DNA of 64,000 nt. It comes from Marinobacter profundi (GTDB lineage Bacteria; Pseudomonadota; Gammaproteobacteria; Pseudomonadales; Oleiphilaceae). The DNA lies in contig NZ_KZ319377.1 in the NCBI RefSeq assembly GCF_002744715.1, positions 1-64,000 of the forward strand. Reading direction: 5' to 3'. Below the pieces are notes generated by a model. The model had not been told where the DNA came from. It saw only the letters and a list, made by a program, of their open reading frames with translations, and did not search any database. The stretch's first letter is position 1, and every line of letters begins with the position of its first letter. The position numbers were made by a program, and so were the translations under genes. Positions 1-7,190 of the stretch are shown one piece after another.

Positions 1-136
1 GTTGGCGATGGCCGTATTATCTCTGATTTCGAGACTTATTCAGAGTCTCCCTAGATAGGCTGCTAGCGCCAGAGCAGCTGCGGTTCCACCGAATGCTGTA
101 AAGAAGATTTCAAGCATTATTCATATGATCCTATGC
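1..136 (-). other. Partial third integron cassette with short hydrophobic ORF
   Basis: This stretch continues leftward from the attC at 137-220, so it should be the next gene cassette, cut by the window edge. An ATG at 117 opens a 25-codon frame (to 40) reading MLEIFFTAFGG then an Ala/Leu-rich stretch ending in YLGRL and TGA. The product would be a single hydrophobic helix. The same frame stays open past the TGA to the window edge (next residues ISLEIRDNT). It may therefore be the N-terminal anchor of a longer cassette protein interrupted by one stop codon, or simply a tiny ORF. I do not recognise a family. Confidence 0.4.
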
Positions 137-220
137 AGCTAACGCTTGCAGCATGCGCACCCACGGAATGGAGCCGAAGGCGCAATGTAGTGGGCGTCGC
201 CGTGCCTGCACTAGTTAGGC
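137..220 (-). mobile_element. attC recombination site (integron cassette)
   Basis: An imperfect palindrome of 84 bp just downstream of the leftward gene at 222-1001. Read on the minus strand it begins GCCTAAC and ends GTTAGCT, which fit the R'' and R' core sites of attC (the last differs slightly from GTTRRRY). Inside are the partly complementary arms GCGACGCCCAC and GTGGGTGCGC around a short central loop. Position directly after a stop codon and before the next ORF is what an attC should show. Folding the single strand would confirm it. Confidence 0.85.
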
Positions 221-221
221 A

Positions 222-1001
222 TCAGACTACCCCTTGTTCGATAGCCCACATCCAAACTTGAGACACGATCCCTGCTACACCCACAAAGACGATTGCCCAG
301 GTTAATCGATTACCTACCTTTGCCGTTTTTATCTGATCTTGGTGGCGCTGAACGTTCAACTCAAATTCCGAGAGGGTAACCAGGGCTTTACCGGTCACGA
401 CATAGTTCGTACCTTTCTTAGTCAACTCTCCGGAATCCACAAATGAATCAAGTACAAGTTCTAGGTGAGCTTTGTGCTTATCCTTATCTGGATGATAGAG
501 CCACTTACGTGAATATTTCTGAACTGCCAGCATAAGCGGATATATCTCATCTCGTGGGTTGTCGATTTTACGTTCTACGAGATGACGAAGAAGTTCCATT
601 CTCTCTTCACGAACCAAGCGCTTTTTGTTGTATAAGGATTGGCTTACCCGGTCTCGGAATTTAACAATTTTGTGCCAACGGGCAAGATCCATCAGCAGAA
701 ATTTACCGGGGTCGGTATAGTCAAACTGGTACCCTTGGTAATAGTGCTCTATTCTCAGATCAAATTTTGCTGGGTCGATATCCTCTTCTGAAAGGATTTT
801 CTCCCTCCCGGACTGCTCACCTTTCCAAACCAACGCCTCGTACCCGGCCTTTTTACGTTTCCGGATCAATATGCGTGTGTTTGAATCAGTATCCTCCAGT
901 TTGACTGAGTAGAAGTCGTTATCCATTGCCCCGGGCGAGCTGAGCGTAATACCCTCAGGGGCCGGCTTCTCCAAAGCCTTATTCAGAGCACGAAAGAACA
1001 A
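222..1001 (-). CDS. Cassette-encoded hypothetical protein with C-terminal membrane anchor
   Basis: A 259-residue protein I do not recognise. It starts at TTG (1001) behind a clear AAGGAG six bases upstream, and the start lies only about 12 bp inside the cassette boundary, as is usual for cassette genes. Residues 1 to about 230 are soluble, charged and Lys/Arg/Glu rich (for example KLVREERMELLRHLVERK-like helices around 125-145). About 20 hydrophobic residues near the C-terminus (LTWAIVFVGVAGIVSQVW) form one membrane segment, giving a tail-anchored topology with most of the protein likely cytoplasmic. The base composition is visibly more AT-rich than the genes to the right. It is flanked by attC sites on both sides, so it is a mobile gene cassette. 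Function unknown. Confidence 0.8.
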   Translation of the reverse strand: MFFRALNKALEKPAPEGITLSSPGAMDNDFYSVKLEDTDSNTRILIRKRKKAGYEALVWKGEQSGREKILSEEDIDPAKFDLRIEHYYQGYQFDYTDPGKFLLMDLARWHKIVKFRDRVSQSLYNKKRLVREERMELLRHLVERKIDNPRDEIYPLMLAVQKYSRKWLYHPDKDKHKAHLELVLDSFVDSGELTKKGTNYVVTGKALVTLSEFELNVQRHQDQIKTAKVGNRLTWAIVFVGVAGIVSQVWMWAIEQGVV

Positions 1002-1013
1002 CTTAATCTCCTT

Positions 1014-1085
1014 GCCTAACGCCAGTGGTAATGGGCGGCAACGGAGCGCAGCGTAGTTGGCGTCCCGTTGACCACCTTGTTAGAG
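1014..1085 (-). mobile_element. attC recombination site (integron cassette)
   Basis: A 72-bp imperfect palindrome between two leftward ORFs. On the minus strand it begins CTCTAAC and ends GTTAGGC, matching attC core sites with a perfect R' and one imperfect R''. Internal arms GGGACGCCAAC and GTTGCCGCCC are near-complementary around a roughly 13-base centre. It lies 10 bp after the stop of the gene at 1096-1470 and 12 bp before the TTG start at 1001, the expected spacing between cassettes. Confidence 0.88.
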
Positions 1086-1095
1086 AGGAAAGAGC

Positions 1096-1470
1096 TCACT
1101 CCGAATAAAGTGCAACAACCGCAATCAGCAGCGAAACCAGAGAAACAATAACTGCGAGGACACTTAGGCGATTTGCGGTTCTACTTATTGCATTGGCGTC
1201 CGCAGCGAGCTGAATCTTGGTCTGGCTATGTGCATTCTCTGTTTCTTTCTGGCTATCCAATTCTTCCTGCTCAATTTGGTCAAGCCTGGATTTCAGATAA
1301 GCAAACTTCTCTCGCTGGAACCTAGATTGATTACCCAAGTTCACTTCGTTCTGTAGTTCAGCTCGAGACAGAGAATCAATCTTTGCTTTCGCCTCTGGGC
1401 TTAAAGTTGCCATTCGTCTCTCGCTAACATTTATATATGAGTCCCAACGATCACTTTTCCACTGACTCAT
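1096..1470 (-). CDS. Cassette-encoded hypothetical coiled-coil membrane protein
   Basis: A 124-residue protein of unknown function and the first cassette of the visible array. Residues about 25-85 are highly charged with Glu/Gln/Lys heptad character and probably form a coiled coil. Residues about 98-121 are a hydrophobic segment (LSVLAVIVSLVSLLIAVVAL) followed only by YSE, so the protein is tail-anchored. The ATG at 1470 has a GGAGG about 16 bases upstream, which is longer than ideal. The attC at 1014-1085 follows the stop. Its AT-rich composition differs from the chromosomal genes nearby. Like its neighbour it pairs a soluble helical domain with a C-terminal anchor. Confidence 0.75.
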   Translation of the reverse strand: MSQWKSDRWDSYINVSERRMATLSPEAKAKIDSLSRAELQNEVNLGNQSRFQREKFAYLKSRLDQIEQEELDSQKETENAHSQTKIQLAADANAISRTANRLSVLAVIVSLVSLLIAVVALYSE

Positions 1471-1787
1471 ATCTCAAATCAACAATCCTCCAAAACTAGG
1501 CGGGAAACTTAATCACGTCAATCAGTTCCGTTTCGGAAGTTGTTAAAACGGTGATGGAAAAACAATCGTTTTAACCACTATCCCGAATTATTCGGACATC
1601 TGTAAGCACATGAATCAACTGATTAATTTACCCATCATTGAATTCGTGTCCAGATCATGGTCGAAATGACCGTTTTTCCACCCAATTTGTCAAACCGTCC
1701 GGATTTACCTTTACCACTCCAGCCGGGGGCCGATCCGGTATTCGTAACTCAGACCTAGTACTAGTCCAGCCACTACATTTTCTTACG
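1471..1787. other. Intergenic boundary of the cassette array
   Basis: There is no convincing gene in these 317 bp. This is where attI and an integrase would be expected for a leftward array, but no integrase reading frame is present. A perfect 9-bp inverted repeat, GTTAAAACG at 1542-1550 and CGTTTTAAC at 1567-1575, is separated by 16 bp. On the minus strand a TTGACG / 17 bp / TAGTTT arrangement just upstream of the first cassette could be a weak promoter. Neither element is certain. The right part returns to the GC-rich chromosomal composition before the DUF4442 gene. Confidence 0.4.
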
Positions 1788-2279
1788 TCAGCGCCGTTTC
1801 GGCGTCCACGCCCAGACCATCTCGATCTCAATCGGCTCCTGGTTCTCACTGTCGTGGATGGTCACTGCCACCGACGTCTCGCCCTTGTCTTCGGTGCGCA
1901 TGCGCGCCTGCTGCTCGGGGGTCAGCCGGGCCTCCACGGTCATGTCGCCCTTGGCACGGCGTGTGTATTCCGCGTGGGCGATTTTAATCACCGGTACTTT
2001 GTCATCGGGTACGTTCAGGCCCACCAGGAAACCGGTGGCGGACTCCGCCAGCAGCAGCGAGGCCACCGCGTGAACACCGCCGATGTGGTTCTGTACCCGG
2101 CGCTTGTTGGCCAGGCTGATGACACAACGGCCCTGGTCAAGGGACTCGACACGAATGCCTGTGGTGCCGGTAAACGGTACGGCCTTGCCGAAGAACAGGC
2201 TGAGGGCCCGGGGGCGGGCAAAGGCGGGCAGCTGGTTGATTCTGGCGACAATACCGGCCAGGCGATTGAGAGAGGCCAC
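1788..2279 (-). CDS. DUF4442 / YiiD-C-type hotdog thioesterase-like protein
   Basis: A 163-residue hotdog-fold protein of the DUF4442 family, related to acyl-CoA thioesterases. The core HIGGVHAVASLLLAESATG resembles the hotdog helix segment (typically HxGxxFxLAExA) that holds the catalytic or CoA-binding region. The later strand-rich part (KIAHAEYTRRAKGDMTVEA) fits the second half of the fold. I chose the GTG at 2279 because GGAG sits six bases upstream. A GTG four codons earlier (2291) is possible but has no Shine-Dalgarno sequence. It stands alone, facing away from the ACBP gene, which also suggests acyl-CoA metabolism. The substrate cannot be told from sequence. Confidence 0.75.
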   Translation of the reverse strand: MASLNRLAGIVARINQLPAFARPRALSLFFGKAVPFTGTTGIRVESLDQGRCVISLANKRRVQNHIGGVHAVASLLLAESATGFLVGLNVPDDKVPVIKIAHAEYTRRAKGDMTVEARLTPEQQARMRTEDKGETSVAVTIHDSENQEPIEIEMVWAWTPKRR

Positions 2280-2432
2280 GGGTTTCTCCACTTAGCTGAA
2301 TTATGGGAGCAGGACAATAACCCATTCGTCGAAGTATTGAAACGGCCGGCCAATGACGGCCGCCGGCCCGCGGGCTATACTCCGCGCTACCGTATCTGAC
2401 GGAACTCTCTGACAGCAAACAAGGATCTGATC

Positions 2433-2696
2433 ATGAGCGACCTGAAAGCCAAGTTTGACGAAGCGGTCAATTACATCCAGACCGCCGAAGGTGACTTCAA
2501 GCCTTCCAACGAGATGAAGCTGGAATTCTATGCCCTGTTCAAGCAGGCCACCGCCGGTGATGTCAGCGGCAAGCGACCGGGCATGATGGATTTCGTCGGC
2601 CGCGCCAAGTACGACGCCTGGGAAAAGCTCAAGGGCACTTCCGCGGACGACGCCATGCAGAAGTACATTGACCGCCTGGAGCAGTTAAAGGGCTGA
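2433..2696 (+). CDS. Acyl-CoA-binding protein
   Basis: An 87-residue four-helix acyl-CoA-binding protein (ACBP), full length for the family. The signature KRPGMMDFVGRAKYDAWEKLKG carries the conserved Lys and Tyr that contact CoA and the adenine phosphate, and the last helix (DDAMQKYIDRLEQL) closes the bundle. ACBPs bind medium- and long-chain acyl-CoAs in the cytoplasm and buffer or transport them. The family is general in eukaryotes but patchy in bacteria. The ATG at 2433 follows AAGGATCTGATC, a fair ribosome site. It diverges from the DUF4442 gene. Confidence 0.93.
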   Translation: MSDLKAKFDEAVNYIQTAEGDFKPSNEMKLEFYALFKQATAGDVSGKRPGMMDFVGRAKYDAWEKLKGTSADDAMQKYIDRLEQLKG

Positions 2697-2863
2697 AAAC
2701 GCCTTTCAGGCCGGCACCCTCTGACCGCAGGGGCTGCCGGCGTTCCGGTTACCGGGGATAACCACAGGTCACAACCGGTAACCAATGAAAACTTTGCGAC
2801 CGTCAACCGATTGTCATAAGATGCGGCCAATATAAAAACAACAACCGCAGTGGAAGGCTCACC

Positions 2864-3172
2864 ATGCACATCACCGAGGCGCTGGAACAGACCCAGCCCG
2901 GCCTTGTTGGCCGAATAACTTCAGCGATTCACAAGCACCAGCTCAGTCAGCGGACCGAGCAGAATTATCTGCACTGGATCAGTCGTTTCGTGCTGTTTCA
3001 CGACCAGAAAAACCCGGAAAGCCTGGAATCCGACGATTGCCAGCTGTTCCTTGCCTACCTGCGGGACCGTATCCAGGTCTCCCGGGCACGGCTGAACCAG
3101 GCCAGCCAGGCCCTCACGTTCTTCTTTCAGGATGTGCTTGGCAAACAGGAAGCGGCCGCCACGGCGGCCTGA
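2864..3172 (+). CDS. Stand-alone integrase N-terminal SAM-like domain protein
   Basis: A 102-residue protein that consists only of the N-terminal core-binding (SAM-like) domain of tyrosine recombinases. The run LSQRTEQNYLHWISRFVLFH followed by LFLAYLRDR and ASQALTFFFQDVLG closely resembles the start of integron integrases (IntI). No catalytic domain follows: the frame closes at 3172 and a convergent gene lies downstream, so none of the Arg/His/Tyr catalytic residues are present. It could bind DNA or modulate recombination but cannot recombine alone. It may be an eroded integrase or a domesticated small protein. The ATG at 2864 follows GGAAGGCTCACC. It lies on the strand and side where intI would be expected relative to the cassette array. 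Confidence 0.8.
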   Translation: MHITEALEQTQPGLVGRITSAIHKHQLSQRTEQNYLHWISRFVLFHDQKNPESLESDDCQLFLAYLRDRIQVSRARLNQASQALTFFFQDVLGKQEAAATAA

Positions 3173-3198
3173 AATAGCGTCACTCGCAACCGCCAGCC

Positions 3199-3663
3199 TT
3201 AACGGCCGGTCAGCGTCGTGTTGAGCGTTTCGTAGTTGCGGTTCTCCGGCGGCCGGATCAGGTAGTTGTTGCTGTGGGTCTGGCCGGGGATGGAGGGCGG
3301 ATTGCGGAAGCGGATGTCCACCGGGATCTCGGAACGGCCAAGGTCGGTTCGACTGTCTCTTGGCTGCAATGCCAGCGGGTCGAGATAGAAGTCATCATCA
3401 CCCTTGGCGCGAATTGCAACCCCCTCCGCCGGCGCCACCAGGCCGCCCTCGATGGCGGTATTGGCCAGCGACTCTTCGTGCATGGACACAAAGGGAATGG
3501 TCTCCATGGTGGAGCGCTCCCGGAAGTCAAACGCTGCCGCGTCGTCCAGCGCGTCGCCGCCCGGGTCGGTGCCCGCCACGGCGACAACCGGCACGCAAAG
3601 CACCATCAGCCACGCCCGGACCACACCGCATCCCTTGCCGGAAATCCTGTTCGACCTGCCCAT
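3199..3663 (-). CDS. Hypothetical exported protein
   Basis: About 154 residues, not recognised. I start at the ATG at 3663 (MGRSNRISGKG), which gives a basic N-region followed by a hydrophobic segment (AWLMVLCVPVVAVAG) and a plausible signal-peptidase cut after AVAG. Longer or shorter starts are possible. The mature part is acidic and low in predicted structure (ALDDAAAFDF, KGDDDFYLDP) with no cysteines, so it is probably a small periplasmic protein. It converges with the integrase-domain gene at a 26-bp gap and diverges from greB. Confidence 0.6.
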   Translation of the reverse strand: MGRSNRISGKGCGVVRAWLMVLCVPVVAVAGTDPGGDALDDAAAFDFRERSTMETIPFVSMHEESLANTAIEGGLVAPAEGVAIRAKGDDDFYLDPLALQPRDSRTDLGRSEIPVDIRFRNPPSIPGQTHSNNYLIRPPENRNYETLNTTLTGR

Positions 3664-3885
3664 TATGCCAACCCCTATCCTGCTCGGCGTCAGCCACCGG
3701 CGTTGCCGATGGCGGATCCATGTCATTTTTTGAACAGTTTATAGTCAATCCAGGGCGAGTGGACTCCGGCACGTCAGATTTGTGACGGCTTTCACTACGC
3801 ATTCCGGGCCAACCGGAGCGATACCGCCCTGCTCAGCTCTGGTACACTCGGCCTTTCACCTGACAAGGCCCGGACCGGACAAGCC

Positions 3886-4362
3886 ATGAGAACCCGACTG
3901 ATTACCCGCGAGGGCTTCAACGCCCTGCAAAAAGAACTCGATTACCTGTGGCGGGAACAGCGACCGGAAGTCACCAGGAAGGTGCAGTGGGCCGCCAGCC
4001 TGGGCGATCGCAGTGAAAACGCCGACTACCAGTACAACAAGAAGCTGCTGCGGGAAATCGACCGGCGGGTCCGTTATCTGCGCCGCTGCCTCAGCGAACT
4101 GAGTATTGTCGACTACTCGCCACAACAGGAGGGCCGGGTTTTCTTCGGCGCGTGGGTGGCGGTGGAGAACGAGGACGGTAAAACGCTGCGCTTCCGGATA
4201 GTCGGCTACGACGAGATTTTCGATCGCAAGGACTATATCTCCATCGATACCCCGATGGCCCGTGCGCTGTTGAAAAAACAAGTGGATGACGAGGCAACGG
4301 TGCAAACACCGTCCGGTCCGGCGACCTGGTTCATCACCGCCATTGATTACGACAAGCCATAA
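3886..4362 (+). CDS. greB: Transcription elongation factor GreB
   Basis: A 158-residue GreA/GreB-family factor. The N-terminal coiled coil contains GDRSENADYQYNKK, with the acidic tip (Asp and Glu) that enters the RNA polymerase secondary channel and triggers cleavage of backtracked RNA. The C-terminal FKBP-like domain (residues about 80-158) ends ATWFITAIDYDKP. The opening RLITREGFNALQKELDYLW and basic patch RRVRYLRRCLSEL are characteristic of GreB rather than GreA. It is monocistronic, with its own 5' region shared divergently with the exported-protein gene. Confidence 0.95.
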   Translation: MRTRLITREGFNALQKELDYLWREQRPEVTRKVQWAASLGDRSENADYQYNKKLLREIDRRVRYLRRCLSELSIVDYSPQQEGRVFFGAWVAVENEDGKTLRFRIVGYDEIFDRKDYISIDTPMARALLKKQVDDEATVQTPSGPATWFITAIDYDKP

Positions 4363-4383
4363 AAAAACCCCGTGAAAACGGGG
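4361..4383 (-). terminator. Orphan leftward intrinsic terminator
   Basis: On the minus strand CCCCGT, a GTTTTC-type loop and ACGGGG are followed directly by seven T residues. This is a strong Rho-independent terminator for leftward transcription; on the plus strand no T-tract follows the stem, so it does not serve greB. No leftward gene lies just upstream: the nearest candidate region (4384-4665) is non-coding. Confidence 0.8.
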
Positions 4384-4665
4384 CAAGGCTAGCGCTGTGC
4401 TGGAGGCAGAAGCAGACACGGAGTGGGTCGCCTGCTTCTGTTTCTACTCTGCCCAGTATCCATGTCCAGGATTACCTGGCCGTGGCCGGTGAATTACCAT
4501 TTTGTCAGCCTGCCCGGGCCTGGCGCCTGACCCCCGCACGAGCGCTACCTCTCCTATACCGGGCATTCGTCATGCCGGGAATTAGGTTGAGTACTCTAGA
4601 GTTTGTCGGTAGCGTGCCCGATAACGCGACGTTCACCAGCGTCTTAACTTGTTACGGAACCCGCC
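4384..4665 (-). ncRNA. Non-coding gap; possible leftward small RNA
   Basis: There is no supported protein gene in these 282 bp. It lies upstream (in the leftward sense) of the orphan terminator at 4361-4383. It contains a perfect inverted repeat, CAGAAGCAG at 4407-4415 and CTGCTTCTG at 4432-4440, and a small hairpin CCAGG-TAAT-CCTGG when read on the minus strand (near 4467-4480). A leftward transcript would therefore fold into several stems ending in a terminator, the layout of a small RNA. I cannot identify a strong promoter or an Rfam family, so this remains a candidate. The 4407-4440 stem followed by TTTCTACT could instead be a weak greB terminator. Confidence 0.35.
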
Positions 4666-4941
4666 ATGAATACACAGAAGCTGATCAACACTGCCCTGAA
4701 CGGGCTTGACGCCCTCGGTTACCGCCTGGACCAGTTCGGCATTACCGGCCGCCTCAACCGCCACAACGTGGCTGCGTTCATCATGCTGGAACAGAAACAT
4801 CTGGAAGGCGAGTGGGACAGCATTCAGGCCCGGATCGACCGTCGTCGTTCCCAGCTTGACGGACTGCGCCATACCGTTGAGGACAGGGCGAGCGCCGTGC
4901 TCGGCCCCATCTCCGAGCGTTTTGGCAAGCTGAGCCGCTGA
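4666..4941 (+). CDS. Small conserved-looking hypothetical protein
   Basis: A 91-residue protein not recognised. It is wholly helical in character: NTALNGLDALGYRLDQFGITGRLNRHN, then a charged helix (LEQKHLEGEWDSIQARIDRRRSQLD) and a C-terminal HTVEDRASAVLGPISERFGKL. The heptad-like spacing and lack of signal or membrane segment suggest a small cytoplasmic coiled-coil protein, loosely like phasin or poly-granule proteins, but I would not assign that. Its stop touches the end of the convergent sensor-kinase gene at 4942. The frame uses codons like its neighbours, which supports a real gene. Confidence 0.6.
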   Translation: MNTQKLINTALNGLDALGYRLDQFGITGRLNRHNVAAFIMLEQKHLEGEWDSIQARIDRRRSQLDGLRHTVEDRASAVLGPISERFGKLSR

Positions 4942-6420
4942 TCAGACCCGCGTGCTGTCCGCCGGTGAATCCTGTTCGCCGGCGGACGAGGCAACCGGTT
5001 TGGCGGGAATGGTTTTGATTTTCCGCTTTTCTTCCCGGTGCTGCGGCATCGCAACCTGCACCGTCAGTCCGGGTAACGCGGCGCCGGGATAATGGTCGCT
5101 CAGGGTGATTACGCCCTTGTGGATCTCCGCCACCGCACTGACCAGGCTCAGCCCCAGACCGTTACCCGGCAGTGAACGGCTCTTGCCGACCCGGTAGAAA
5201 CGCTGGAACACCGATTCCTTCTCGTCATCGGGCACCCCGATACCGCTGTCGCTCACCTCGAAAATCGCCTTGCCGTCCTCGGCGCGGACCGACACGCTGA
5301 TCTCGCCCTTCTCGGGGGTGTACTTGATGGCATTATCAATCAGGTTACTGATCATCTGGAACAACAGGTCCCGATCGCCATCCACCATCACCTGTTCATC
5401 CACGGCCTGGCGAAACACCTGCTCCTTGTCTTCCGCCAGGGCTTCGTACAATTCGCAGGCATCGCTGACCAGCAGCCCCAGCGACACCGGATGCATGTCG
5501 GCGGTACTGCCACGGGTTTCCAGCCGGGCGATCCGCAGCAGCGCATTGAAGGTAGCCAGCAGCTGGTCTGCTTCTGCCACCGCACGGCCAGCCTGCTCCC
5601 GGGCGTCATCGTTATCCACCAGCATGAGGGTGGTTTCCAGCTGGTTGCGCAGCCGGGTAAGCGGCGTTCTCAGGTCGTGGGCGATGCTGTCGGAGACATG
5701 CCGTATGCCCTCCATCAGGTAGACGATACGGTCGAGCATCTGGTTAAGGTTGTCCGCCAGCTGGTCAAAATCGTCGTCGGTGCCGCGGGTCGGGATCCGT
5801 AACGACAGATGACCGTTCATGATCTTGCGGGAAGTGGCGTTGATAACTTCGATCCGGCGGGTAGTGCTGCGGCTCATCATGAAGCCGCCAAGCAGGGCCA
5901 GGGCAAGGGTGATGCCCATCCCCCAGTTGATGGCGGTTTCGATGACGCGCTTGAGGGTGGCCAGGTCGTCCACATCGCGCCCTACCAGCAGCCGCAGACC
6001 GCCCTGCACTTCGAACACCCGGGCGCGGGCAAGCCGCTCAGCCCCCTGCCAGCCCACACTTTCATTGAGCGTAAAGTTGATCCAGCCACTCTGGGCCCGG
6101 GCACCATCCGGCCAGGCGCCGATGTTGCCGGCCAGCTTGAGGAAGTCTTCCGTGGTCAGCAGGTAGATGGATTTCGCGTTGGGATCCCGCGCTACCCGCT
6201 CGCGGATGATGGTAATCAGGCCGTTTACCCCACGGCCACGGTACTGCTCCGCCAGACCGGCAATTTCTGCCTCGATGGTCTCATCGGTCTGGGCCGCCAT
6301 GAACCCTGCTGTACGCCAGTAAATGAATGCCAGCAACAGAAATACGGAAGTGGCAAACACCACCATGTACAGCAGGGCAAGCTGAAACGACGACGTTTTA
6401 AGTTGACTGAGCAGTTTCAC
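4942..6420 (-). CDS. Two-component sensor histidine kinase
   Basis: About 492 residues from a GTG at 6420 that overlaps the regulator gene by 23 bp, so translation is probably coupled. TM1 spans about residues 12-34, a periplasmic sensor of about 130 residues follows, and TM2 lies near 170-190 (MGITLALALLGGFMM). Then come HAMP, a HisKA domain with the phosphoacceptor His248 in SIAHDLRTPLTRL, and a HATPase domain with N-box NLIDNAIKYTP, DSGIGVP and GNGLGLSL. The C-terminus carries a Lys/Pro/Ala-rich tail. It phosphorylates the adjacent OmpR-type regulator. The signal is unknown. A longer start (to 6513) would lie wholly inside the regulator gene and is unlikely. Confidence 0.9.
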   Translation of the reverse strand: MKLLSQLKTSSFQLALLYMVVFATSVFLLLAFIYWRTAGFMAAQTDETIEAEIAGLAEQYRGRGVNGLITIIRERVARDPNAKSIYLLTTEDFLKLAGNIGAWPDGARAQSGWINFTLNESVGWQGAERLARARVFEVQGGLRLLVGRDVDDLATLKRVIETAINWGMGITLALALLGGFMMSRSTTRRIEVINATSRKIMNGHLSLRIPTRGTDDDFDQLADNLNQMLDRIVYLMEGIRHVSDSIAHDLRTPLTRLRNQLETTLMLVDNDDAREQAGRAVAEADQLLATFNALLRIARLETRGSTADMHPVSLGLLVSDACELYEALAEDKEQVFRQAVDEQVMVDGDRDLLFQMISNLIDNAIKYTPEKGEISVSVRAEDGKAIFEVSDSGIGVPDDEKESVFQRFYRVGKSRSLPGNGLGLSLVSAVAEIHKGVITLSDHYPGAALPGLTVQVAMPQHREEKRKIKTIPAKPVASSAGEQDSPADSTRV

Positions 6421-7087
6421 GCAACATGTATCCTGCACCCCTGATGGTCTGCAGCAGTGGTGTATCGAATTCCTTGTCGATCTTCGCCCGCAGGCGACTG
6501 ATATGAACATCAATCACGTTGGTCTGCGGATCGAAGTGATAATCCCACACCTTTTCGAGCAACATGGTGCGGGTAACCACCTGACCGGCATTGCGCATCA
6601 GGTACTCCAGCAAGCGGAATTCCCGCGGCTGGACATCGATGTTCTGCCCTGCCCGCTTGACGGTGCGGGCCAGCAAATCCATTTCCAGGTCCGCCACACG
6701 CAGGACCGTCTCGGTCTCGGCGGCCTGGCGGTTACGGCGAATCAGCGATTCAATCCGCGCCAGCAATTCGGTAAACGAAAACGGCTTGGTGAGGTAGTCG
6801 TCACCGCCGCCGCGCAGCCCCTCCACCCGGTCATCGACATCGCCCAGGGCGCTGAGAATCAGCACCGGCACCTGATTGCCGGTCGCCCGCACGGTCTTGA
6901 TGATGGACAAGCCATCCATCCCCGGCAGCATGCGATCCACAATCATGATGTCATACTCTTCGCTGGCGGCCATCATCATGCCCTGTTTGCCATCGGCCGC
7001 ATGGTCCACGACAAAATCGGACTCTTTAAGCCCCTTGATAAGGTAGTTTGCAACGTCCTGATCATCTTCAATTACCAGCGCTTTCAC
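6398..7087 (-). CDS. OmpR-family response regulator
   Basis: A 229-residue regulator: receiver domain at 1-120 with acidic pocket EDD, phosphoacceptor Asp51 (MIVDRMLPG) and conserved Lys in YLTKPFS. A C-terminal OmpR/PhoB winged helix (130-225) shows REFRLLEYLMRNAGQVVTR, VIDVHISRLRAKID and TIRGAGYML. The sequence is nearest in style to the CusR/QseB group, but there is no metal-efflux gene beside it, so I do not name it. It is the first gene of the two-gene operon. Its promoter should lie in 7088-7190. Confidence 0.92.
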   Translation of the reverse strand: MKALVIEDDQDVANYLIKGLKESDFVVDHAADGKQGMMMAASEEYDIMIVDRMLPGMDGLSIIKTVRATGNQVPVLILSALGDVDDRVEGLRGGGDDYLTKPFSFTELLARIESLIRRNRQAAETETVLRVADLEMDLLARTVKRAGQNIDVQPREFRLLEYLMRNAGQVVTRTMLLEKVWDYHFDPQTNVIDVHISRLRAKIDKEFDTPLLQTIRGAGYMLRETAQST

Positions 7088-7190
7088 CGGTGAGCCTCCA
7101 GATTATCGGATTACATGATTAACAGGGTACGAAGAAGTCCGGGTGCCGGCCAGTTACGATCTTGTAAGAGGGTGTCGCCTATGGCGACGG

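Noticed and set aside
1638..2399. A 253-codon plus-strand open frame over the DUF4442 gene
   Set aside because: It is antisense to a conserved hotdog protein and has no recognisable domain; long antisense frames are usual in GC-rich DNA.
7165..7190. Small hairpin GTCGCC-TAT-GGCGAC near the regulator promoter
   Set aside because: Six base pairs, no T-run on either strand, so neither a terminator nor a clear operator.
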